This document shows positions 7,297-13,632 of a stretch of 13,632 nucleotides of DNA, piece after piece. The stretch covers positions 1 to 13,632 of the forward strand of contig NZ_CAMXYE010000039.1 in the NCBI RefSeq assembly GCF_947253055.1. Reading direction: 5' to 3'. The notes under the pieces are model-generated. The model searched no databases and had not been told where the DNA came from. It saw only the letters and a list, made by a program, of their open reading frames with translations. Position 1 is the first letter of the stretch, and every line of letters begins with the position of its first letter. The translations under genes and the position numbers were made by a program. Source of the DNA: an uncultured Arcanobacterium sp. GTDB taxonomy: Bacteria > Actinomycetota > Actinomycetes > Actinomycetales > Actinomycetaceae.

Positions 7297-7393
7297 GTTT
7301 CCAAAGTCTACGGTATTATCGGTATTTATTTATATTCGGAAAGCAATCGGTGTGTATTTTCCTTTTTTCGAAAAAGATAGCTACCGTAGAAAT
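7297..7393. promoter_or_regulatory. Divergent upstream region with a 9-base inverted repeat
   Basis: This AT-rich region between the prfB start and the likely start of the kinase-like gene must drive at least one of them. TCTACGGTA (7307-7315) and its exact reverse complement TACCGTAGA (7382-7390) lie near its two edges. TATAAT-like hexamers exist on both strands, but none has a well-spaced -35 partner, so no promoter position is claimed. Confidence 0.35.
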
Positions 7394-8563
7394 GTGAATA
7401 TTACTCCTTTACATCTGGCTGCTCTGGCGGTGGCTGCGCGAGACGAAATTGAAGTAGTGGGCACCCGCCCGCCCATTTCGCGCACTGACGATTTCCTCTA
7501 CACCGGCGTACTGGATAGTAAAGGAAGAAAATGGACTGTGAAATATCCGCGGCATAGCCAAGCTGGAACTATTCTCGAAGCAGAAGCTGGGATTGCGCCC
7601 GCTTTACTGGCCGAATTGCAAAGTGGAAAACTTCCTTTTGACGTACTGCGCCCGGCTGGCTTCACGGCTGTAAAGCACGGGCGAGCAATGGTGTACCGCT
7701 CCCCGGTAGGAAGAGCAAAAGATTTTGCCGATTTTACGCTCAGCGATGCTCAAGAAATGGGCAGAGCCTTAGCAGCGATTCACAATCTCAATCCAGAAGT
7801 GATAAATAAAGCCGGCATGCCTTCCTATACTGCCGACGCCTGGCGAAAGCGCCTCCTTGCCGCTTTACATGATGCCTCTACCAGTGCCACTATTCCAGGG
7901 CTGCTTTTACGCCGCTGGGAGCGGGCTTTAGAAGATACTGCGCTGTGGAATTTTTCTCCGTGTGTGAGCCATGGAGATGTGGCAGAAGAGAATATCCTTT
8001 GGTCAGAGGGGCAAATTTCTTGTTTCTTAGGGTTCGGAGAAGCAAATTTGAGTGACGGAGCCCGGGACTTTGCTAATTTATCAGCAGCTTTGCCGGAGGA
8101 TATATTCGATGCCGCCTTTGCTTCGTATCAGAATGCCCGCGAAGAGGAAGTAGATGAAAATTTCCTCACCCGCAGCCTCTTGATGAGTGAATTGGCTATT
8201 CCCCGCTGGCTGATGCACGGGGTGCGCTCTCATGATGAAAAGGTCATTACCGAGGCGCAGAAGATGCTCGACGATTTATTGGAGGCGGTGGAGGCTGACC
8301 CCGAACTAAATTCCGAGCCGAGCTGGGAAGTAGCTCCTCTTAACGCAGAAATAGAAACGGTAATTTCCACCTCTACTGCCGTAACTGCACTGAGTGCCGC
8401 CAGCGCGCCAAGCGCTATTAGTGCCCCGGAGCTGATTAGCGCTCTGAATGGTGCGGAAAATAGTGCCAGCAGTGCTGATACCCCCGATAGTGCGGCAAGT
8501 GATGACAGTGCCGAGAGTACCAATACTCCTCATAGCGCTGAGAGCACTGAGAGTGCCGAATAA
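7394..8563 (+). CDS. APH-like kinase-fold protein with degenerate DFG and repetitive acidic tail
   Basis: A 389-residue protein if it starts at the GTG at 7394. An upstream in-frame GTG at 7289 would overlap the prfB start and add a hydrophobic, unconserved-looking leader, so it is disfavoured. It has the fold landmarks of the aminoglycoside/choline phosphotransferase family: a WTVK lysine (K50), an acidic following helix (EAEAGIAPALL), and the catalytic loop SHGDVAEEN (H193, D195, N200). The metal-binding DFG, expected as IDFGEA, reads LGFGEA, with glycine at 213 in place of aspartate. After about residue 322 comes a Ser/Ala/Thr/Asp/Glu tail with DSA and AES repeats. It lies divergent from prfB and convergent with adnB. 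A link to DNA repair or drug resistance is not shown. It may be a pseudokinase or act on an unknown small molecule. Confidence 0.75.
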   Translation: MNITPLHLAALAVAARDEIEVVGTRPPISRTDDFLYTGVLDSKGRKWTVKYPRHSQAGTILEAEAGIAPALLAELQSGKLPFDVLRPAGFTAVKHGRAMVYRSPVGRAKDFADFTLSDAQEMGRALAAIHNLNPEVINKAGMPSYTADAWRKRLLAALHDASTSATIPGLLLRRWERALEDTALWNFSPCVSHGDVAEENILWSEGQISCFLGFGEANLSDGARDFANLSAALPEDIFDAAFASYQNAREEEVDENFLTRSLLMSELAIPRWLMHGVRSHDEKVITEAQKMLDDLLEAVEADPELNSEPSWEVAPLNAEIETVISTSTAVTALSAASAPSAISAPELISALNGAENSASSADTPDSAASDDSAESTNTPHSAESTESAE

Positions 8564-8582
8564 AAAGAGTGACAGCGCCGAA
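8366..8582 (+). repeat. Low-complexity AGTGCC/GAGAGTGCC-type repeats in the 3' end of the kinase-like gene
   Basis: Irregular short units built on AGTGCC, AGCGCT and GAGAGTGCCGA encode the Ser/Ala/Asp/Glu-rich tail. The same pattern (GTGACAGCGCCGAA, 8569-8582) continues just past the TAA at 8561-8563, in another frame. Confidence 0.65.
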
Positions 8583-8671
8583 AAGCAATCTGCCCACTGT
8601 AATCTGCTCAGATAACACTTCTCAAATAAGCGTTAAGAAAGGGCAAATTATACCTGTGAGCTTTAGCAAAA
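8564..8671. other. Gap between two convergent genes, no clear terminator
   Basis: These 108 bases separate the ends of the kinase-like gene (+) and adnB (-). The only secondary structure noticed is a weak 7-base stem with one G-U pair when read on the minus strand (8614-8634), with no T tract after it. Confidence 0.4.
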
Positions 8672-11600
8672 TTATTGGAAAAGGGCAGCTTGGGCAGCGC
8701 GCAAATTCTTATCTATATTTGCAATTATTTCTTCTCTGCTCATAACTTTTCCCCGCAAAAGCCGCCGCTGCGGATCTTTTTCCCCTAGATAATAAAAACA
8801 AACTTCTATATCTTCTAAATCTATATCCCGCGCATGTGCCCATGCTAAACGATAAATAGCCAGCTGATATTCACAACTGGGTAAATCCGCTGCGCCGGGG
8901 CGCTTCCCCGTCTTCCAATCCACGATAGTAAAAGGCCGATGCCCCGGTATTTCCGAAGTATCAAATACGGCATCGATTACACACCGTACAGGCATATCGT
9001 TTAAGGTAACTTCTACTGGTTGCTCAATAGCTACCGGCTGCCAGGTGGCAAAAGGAGAATCTCGAAAGCGCCGATACAGCTTTTTCTCATCTGCCGCCGT
9101 AATTTCACTAGCCGCATCTAGCGGCATTTCACCCGGCTCAGCTACTGCATCAATATCAAGTACTGCCGGGGTAGAAAAATACTCAGCGATAGCTCCATGC
9201 ACCGCGGTACCACGCCGCGCTGCCCGAAGTGGGCGCGCAGGGAGTGGTCGGAGATGCTGTAAGAGAAATTCTTGCGGATTTCTGCTGATAGCTACTAGAG
9301 AAGAAGCTGTGAGATAAGGCCCGAGTTCTAATTCTTCGGTATCCTGCTCTGCCGCTTCTTTTTCTGCCACGAGTAGTTCCGCCTCTGCTTGGAATTGCGC
9401 CAGTAGTTCCTGCGCAGCAGTATCCGTTATTTCAGTCTCTGATTCAGCTGCCGACTCTAAACTGCGCTGCACATCTACTGGCCAATAGCGGAGATCATCT
9501 CCTGATCTCAATAACTTCTTAACCGGCAATTCGGAAAATACAGATTTAGGGGTATTAGCAGCAGAATCTTCTGCTGCATCTGCGTCTGCGGCAGCCGACT
9601 GGGCTTCTCCCCACTGGGGAAATCTTTTTTTACACCAGCTGAGATAACTTTTCATATCGAAGAGATGCTCTTCGGTGCGGAATACACCTTCATTCTCCGC
9701 ATCGCATTCTATAAAATCAGTTTCTGCTGCTATTTCAGCTTCTGCGTCAAAAAGCTCCGCTAGAAACATCGAATAATTTTCTTGCAAATCTCTAAGCAAC
9801 GGATTTTCATCCCATTCAGTGCCTTCTTTTATATGTTTTAAGCAGTCTTGAGCTATTTCCAGCACCTTTTCATTTTTCTCATCTTTGTATGTATAGCTAG
9901 CGAGAATTAATAGCTTTTTCGGGCGAGTAAATGCCACATAAGCAAGCCGCCGCGCCTCATCAGTTGTATATTTGGGCACCAAGCGATTTTTATAATGAAA
10001 ATACAGCCAGCACAGCACTCCGGCGCGGTAATACTCTGGATCAGCTTCATCTATAAAGGGTATCTGTGGAATTTCCGCTCCAGCTACTTGGAAATTAGGA
10101 ATATATTTTTTATCTAAACGTAAGGATATAGGGAGGGATTCACGGTCAGTGTTCCAAAAAGTGTAACGAAATTCTTTAAGTCCGTTCTTCACCATCTCGG
10201 GAATAGCGACGATATCCCATTCCAAGCCTTTTGCAGAATGCATAGTAAGTACCTGCACCACCCCTTGTTTCGGATTAATATCCGTGCATGCTTCAGTGAG
10301 CACGGCATCTACACCGTAGGTAATGGTATCGCCACTTTCTTTTTCTACCGCTAGCTCTAACCAATCCAGAAAATCTCGCAAAGCAGTGCGTTCCTGTGCA
10401 GCGGCATACTCTTCTCCCATATTTATAAATATCTGCAGGGCCGTGCGCACTTGTGCACTTCCCTGCCCGCGGCTGGCTGCATAGATAGGTAAATCTAAGA
10501 GATCTTCTGCCAGCCTAATTAATTCCGGCAGCGGCAATTGTAAGTTTTGCCTGATTTCCCGCACTAGCTTTGCTATATGGCAAAAACGCTCCTGCCCAGC
10601 TGTAGATATTTTTTCCCAACCAGTTAGCAAATGCGGTTTAAGTGCAAAATCTAAGTATTCGACCCGGGTATTAGCATTTTCTTTTCGGGGCCCATCTTCC
10701 TCATTGCCGCTATTATCTGCTATTTCAAGACGGGAAAAAGCATAGAGATCTTTTGCGCCCAGATGAAAGAAGTTTTCTAAATAGAGCAGATCATCGTTGC
10801 GAGCGGTGTCGATAGCTATACGCAGTAGTGACCGCACTGCTTTTATCTCCGGGAAAGTAATTATTGCTTCTCCAGAAAATACCTCTACTTCTAAGTTTTC
10901 CGCTCTAAGGGCTTCTACCACATCTGGTATATATTTATTTTCTCGTAGCAATACTGCAGCAGTGAGGGACTTTCCAGCGGATTTTTCTTCTCCACTCCCC
11001 GACGCAGTTTGAAAATATTTCGCAATATTCTGCGCAATAGCTTGATAGGAATCTTGCTGCAGTATTCTGTGCGTATAAAGTACTTTCCCAGCGGCAGCTC
11101 CTGGAGCTGCATTGAGCTGTGGTAATTTTTTATGCAGCTTCTCCATAGCAGGAGTAGTTATCCTCGCCGGTTTACTTAGCCAAGGGCGCTCTTGTAAATT
11201 AAAGTTTTCTACTTTTTCGTATACTTTCGAAATATCCGGCTCTTTAGAAAAACCTTTGGTAATGCGATTAGCAGCTGCGAGGATATTTTTTCCATTCCGA
11301 AAAGCGGTGGATAAAGAAAGAACATTTTCTTCGGCTACAGAAAAAACTTCCATAAAATCACTGAGGGCATTGGCACTTGCACCTCGCCAACCATATATTG
11401 CCTGATTGGGATCTCCCACCGCACAGAGAGAATAGCTCCCGCGAAATGCGTCCGCCAAAAATTGAGCTTGAATAACAGAAGTATCCTGGTATTCATCCAA
11501 AATTATTAATTTGTATTTTTTCCGTAGTTCTTCCCCAATCTCCGGTACTTCCCGTAATACTCGCCCAGCTATAGCTACTTGATCAGCGTATTCAATTAAA

Positions 11601-12397
11601 GAATGCTCTTTTTTATATTGAAAATACTTCTCCACCATTTGCAAAATAGCAGCGCGATTGCGGAGTTTTTCTATAGTTCCATTTAAGTTCTCACACTCTT
11701 TCTCTGCTTCGGTATCTTGGAAAGACTTTGATTCATTAAAACTTTTTCCACTCAATAGGTCTTCCGTAGCTGCGGCCTCTTCTAGAAGAGCGCTCCGCGC
11801 TTCCGAAATCTGCAATTGATTACTGATAATTTTTTCTGCCAAGGCTAACGCAGCCTTGATTACAGTATCCGCTGAGACTTTCCGCAGCTCATCGACATCT
11901 TCTGCAGCGGAAAAATTGTGCACTATATTCTGCATAATCAGCCACTTCTCCGCATTAGTAATAAGCCGGGCGCGCGCATTTTCCCCAATCAACATGGCAT
12001 AAGAAGTAGCTAAATCAGAAGCAAAAGCGTTATAGGTACTCACGGTCGGGCGCTGCAACTGCGCATGTATCTTCGCCGCCTGTTCATTTGGCTCCAAAGA
12101 AGGGCAAGAATTATCTATTCGGAATTTTTTATCCACCAACTGTAAACTATCGCTCGCCCGCTCTGCTAATTCTCTCGCAGCTTTGCGGGTAAAAGTCAAC
12201 CCGAGTACTTCCTGAGGGGCTACTTCTCCGCTCGCTACTTTCCAAGCAATACGCTGCGTCATAGTGGCAGTTTTACCGGAACCTGCACCCGCGACTACTA
12301 AAATTACCGGAGCGGTAGAGCGAATTACCGTTTCTTGCTCTGAAGTAGGAGGAAATTTTAGGGTACTGACGAAATCAGTAAAACTTAATGAACTCAT
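8672..12397 (-). CDS. adnB: AdnB-type ATP-dependent helicase-nuclease subunit (UvrD-like motor, RecB-like nuclease)
   Basis: A 1241-residue protein with a complete superfamily 1A motor and a C-terminal nuclease. Helicase motifs: Q-motif PPTSEQ (16-21), Walker A AGAGSGKT (36-43), Ia LTFTRKAA (67-74), DEYQD (301-305), GDPNQAIYGWRGA (328-340), AFRNGKN (365-371), TMHSAKGLEWD (718-728) and YVAFTRPKK (820-828). Nuclease residues: H1067, D1142, D1160 and K1162 (IVDWKTG), plus QLAIY (1178-1182); no cysteine cluster. The ATG at 12397 overlaps the adnA stop as ATGA and has AGAGG 8 bases upstream; a further GTG at 12430 lacks this. Together with AdnA it should unwind and resect double-strand breaks, the mycobacterial type of end processing. 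It is longer than the mycobacterial subunit (about 1100 residues), mostly through an acidic, Ala/Glu-rich linker (about 885-1027) between motor and nuclease. Confidence 0.9.
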   Translation of the reverse strand: MSSLSFTDFVSTLKFPPTSEQETVIRSTAPVILVVAGAGSGKTATMTQRIAWKVASGEVAPQEVLGLTFTRKAARELAERASDSLQLVDKKFRIDNSCPSLEPNEQAAKIHAQLQRPTVSTYNAFASDLATSYAMLIGENARARLITNAEKWLIMQNIVHNFSAAEDVDELRKVSADTVIKAALALAEKIISNQLQISEARSALLEEAAATEDLLSGKSFNESKSFQDTEAEKECENLNGTIEKLRNRAAILQMVEKYFQYKKEHSLIEYADQVAIAGRVLREVPEIGEELRKKYKLIILDEYQDTSVIQAQFLADAFRGSYSLCAVGDPNQAIYGWRGASANALSDFMEVFSVAEENVLSLSTAFRNGKNILAAANRITKGFSKEPDISKVYEKVENFNLQERPWLSKPARITTPAMEKLHKKLPQLNAAPGAAAGKVLYTHRILQQDSYQAIAQNIAKYFQTASGSGEEKSAGKSLTAAVLLRENKYIPDVVEALRAENLEVEVFSGEAIITFPEIKAVRSLLRIAIDTARNDDLLYLENFFHLGAKDLYAFSRLEIADNSGNEEDGPRKENANTRVEYLDFALKPHLLTGWEKISTAGQERFCHIAKLVREIRQNLQLPLPELIRLAEDLLDLPIYAASRGQGSAQVRTALQIFINMGEEYAAAQERTALRDFLDWLELAVEKESGDTITYGVDAVLTEACTDINPKQGVVQVLTMHSAKGLEWDIVAIPEMVKNGLKEFRYTFWNTDRESLPISLRLDKKYIPNFQVAGAEIPQIPFIDEADPEYYRAGVLCWLYFHYKNRLVPKYTTDEARRLAYVAFTRPKKLLILASYTYKDEKNEKVLEIAQDCLKHIKEGTEWDENPLLRDLQENYSMFLAELFDAEAEIAAETDFIECDAENEGVFRTEEHLFDMKSYLSWCKKRFPQWGEAQSAAADADAAEDSAANTPKSVFSELPVKKLLRSGDDLRYWPVDVQRSLESAAESETEITDTAAQELLAQFQAEAELLVAEKEAAEQDTEELELGPYLTASSLVAISRNPQEFLLQHLRPLPARPLRAARRGTAVHGAIAEYFSTPAVLDIDAVAEPGEMPLDAASEITAADEKKLYRRFRDSPFATWQPVAIEQPVEVTLNDMPVRCVIDAVFDTSEIPGHRPFTIVDWKTGKRPGAADLPSCEYQLAIYRLAWAHARDIDLEDIEVCFYYLGEKDPQRRLLRGKVMSREEIIANIDKNLRAAQAALFQ

Positions 12398-13632
12398 GAA
12401 AATATCCTCTCCCCTTCTTGTGCAGGGCACAGTGCCTTAAACTGGCAATACTCGCAATTAGCAGAACTGGGAACTGCCAAAAAATTTGGCCCTTTATCTA
12501 GCTGTGCTACTTCACGCAGAAGCTGATAAGTATCGCTAATTTCTGCTTCATTGCTCGGCTTCTGCTTCCGGGACGATATTTTCTGCGTGCCGGTATTTAC
12601 ATAAAGCAGAGTAGCTCCTAGAGAATGTAGATTCTCTTTTTCCTTACCTGGGGGCAGCTTTACCGATCCGTTGTCCACCAACCACTGGTAAATACGCAAC
12701 TGCGGATTACCTGGAATCTCCTTTAGTGCAGGAGCTTTTGTCCCCGTCTTTAAATCAGCCACCCGCACTTGAGTTGGATCTTGTGCATCATATTCTAGGC
12801 GATCTATTTTAGCATTTACTTCTATCTCTTCATCACTGTAGTGCGCCCGTAGCTCCGGATAAACTTCCTGTAAATTATCCGGCAAATCCTCCAAATATTT
12901 GCAGTACTTTTTCAACATTGTTTCCGCTCTTTCCCGTGAATAGAGCGTAGAAGCCAAAGCTGGATCTAAATTCAACTCCGCCCACCGAGCTGTTAATTCA
13001 TCTAAAAGTACTTGCAGAGTTTGCTCATAGGTCCCTTCTAAACGTGGATGATTCTCGGCAATAGAATGAATTAATATTCCCATATCCTGCCGTAAAGTTT
13101 TATCGGCGCGCTCTCCACCAATACGCGAGAAGAAAGAACGCAGCGGACACTTCATTGTCATTTCGATGCGCGAAGGAGAAATCCGCCATTTACCTTCTCC
13201 TAAAGGCTCCTGCATGCTGATAGGAAGCTCTGCTACAAACACCGGCATTCTAAGTAGCCCTGATTTTTGCAAATCTTCCGCAATAGCTTCCACTCCCGCA
13301 GCTAAGCTCGCATTTTTACTTTTTCGGTATCGATATATACTGCCCAATAAACTTTCTTTATCTAGCGGCAAAGCCGATTCTTCCTGATGATGTAAAGCAA
13401 AATCCGCACTAGTAAGCCACTCTATAAAGCGCGAAGGGCTGTCTTCTTCATTATCCAAACACCCTATAAGTAAGGATTTCTCCGCCCGACTCGCCGCTTG
13501 CAGTAACATTCGCAATTCATCGTCAATTACATCTGCATAAGTCTGCTGCGGATCTAGATCCGCTCCCGCTATATGTGCAGCCAGAGTGACGGTACAGAGC
13601 TCTGGCACTTTCGTAAGCGGATTTCGAAGACG
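12394..13632 (-). CDS. adnA: AdnA-type helicase-nuclease subunit, C-terminal part with Fe-S nuclease (5' end outside window)
   Basis: The frame is open to the window edge and gives 412 residues; the GTG at 13608 is internal. What is visible is the last part of a UvrD/AddB-like subunit, ending in a RecB/Cas4-type nuclease. Numbered from the window edge, the nuclease shows H189 (GILIHSIAE), D277 (KIDRLEY), D293 and K295 (VADLKTGT), and Q311 (QLRIYQW). Four cysteines, C162 (KCPLRSFF) and C393, C396, C402 (CEYCQFKALC), bracket the domain in the C-x(n)-CxxC-x5-C pattern of the iron-sulfur staple nucleases such as AddB. It is transcribed before adnB and overlaps it by 4 bases (ATGA), matching the order of the mycobacterial adnA-adnB pair. 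The helicase motor lies beyond the window, so AdnA identity rests on order, Fe-S nuclease and partner. A generic PD-(D/E)XK family protein is the alternative name. Confidence 0.82.
   Translation of the reverse strand, partial: RLRNPLTKVPELCTVTLAAHIAGADLDPQQTYADVIDDELRMLLQAASRAEKSLLIGCLDNEEDSPSRFIEWLTSADFALHHQEESALPLDKESLLGSIYRYRKSKNASLAAGVEAIAEDLQKSGLLRMPVFVAELPISMQEPLGEGKWRISPSRIEMTMKCPLRSFFSRIGGERADKTLRQDMGILIHSIAENHPRLEGTYEQTLQVLLDELTARWAELNLDPALASTLYSRERAETMLKKYCKYLEDLPDNLQEVYPELRAHYSDEEIEVNAKIDRLEYDAQDPTQVRVADLKTGTKAPALKEIPGNPQLRIYQWLVDNGSVKLPPGKEKENLHSLGATLLYVNTGTQKISSRKQKPSNEAEISDTYQLLREVAQLDKGPNFLAVPSSANCEYCQFKALCPAQEGERIFS
12406..12410 (-). promoter_or_regulatory. Ribosome binding site of adnB
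   Basis: AGAGG, within GGGGAGAGG (12406-12414), lies 8 bases before the ATG at 12395-12397 and inside the end of adnA. It decides the start in favour of that ATG over the in-frame GTG at 12430. Confidence 0.6.

Noticed and set aside
7289..7393. Longer version of the kinase-like gene starting at the GTG at 7289
   Set aside because: It would overlap the start of prfB on the other strand, and its first 35 residues look like translated promoter DNA; the family-like sequence begins near the GTG at 7394.
7394..8563. Aminoglycoside or macrolide resistance gene
   Set aside because: It has the general fold motifs only, the DFG aspartate is missing, and nothing mobile lies nearby; a resistance role cannot be supported.
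8614..8634. Hairpin after adnB as a transcription terminator
   Set aside because: The stem is 7 bases, AT-rich with a G-U pair, and has no T tract after it.
13606..13608. GTG at 13608 as the start of a stand-alone nuclease
   Set aside because: The frame continues to the window edge without a stop, and the position and operon context fit the C-terminal part of AdnA.

Overview
The window looks like a stretch of chromosome from a low-to-moderate GC member of the Actinomycetota, most plausibly an Actinomycetaceae-type organism (inference; GC is a little under 50% by eye). Three points support this. The order prfB-ftsE-ftsX-cell-wall hydrolase-smpB is the familiar actinobacterial arrangement. The helicase-nuclease pair is of the mycobacterial AdnA/AdnB type, not RecBCD or AddAB. 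The prfB protein resembles actinobacterial RF2 and lacks the autoregulatory frameshift seen in many other bacteria. No mobile element, CRISPR array, tRNA or rRNA gene was seen.

Layout. Positions 1-1002 (+) hold the end of an ABC transporter operon: the C-terminal part of an FtsX/MacB-like permease, then its ATPase. Facing it, and separated by only 6 bases, a long minus-strand block runs from 7296 down to 1009: prfB (release factor 2), a 158-base gap, ftsE, ftsX (ATGA overlap), a secreted coiled-coil M23 peptidase, smpB, and an asparagine-synthetase-like protein. A kinase-fold (APH-like) gene is divergent from prfB (7394-8563, +). The window closes with a minus-strand adnA-adnB pair: adnB is complete (8672-12397), adnA is cut by the window end (12394-13632), and the two are coupled by an ATGA overlap.

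How the genes work together. FtsE and FtsX should form a membrane complex that gates a periplasmic or extracellular peptidoglycan hydrolase during division. The M23 protein encoded 15 bases downstream, with signal peptide, coiled coil and an intact zinc site, is the obvious partner. PrfB (termination at UAA/UGA) and SmpB (ribosome rescue with tmRNA) are translation factors on either side; the tmRNA gene itself is not in the window. AdnAB would resect double-strand breaks. The asparagine-synthetase-like protein, the kinase-like protein and the ABC transporter have no clear substrate.

Most of the window is ordinary housekeeping DNA, and I see no convincing new multi-gene system. The best second-look items are: the kinase-like protein, whose DFG aspartate is replaced by glycine and whose repetitive Ser/Ala/Asp/Glu tail continues past the stop in another frame; the asparagine-synthetase-like protein, which has no N-terminal cysteine, a changed PP-loop, an in-frame 15-base repeat and a hydrophobic C-terminus; and a tandem direct repeat between prfB and ftsE.
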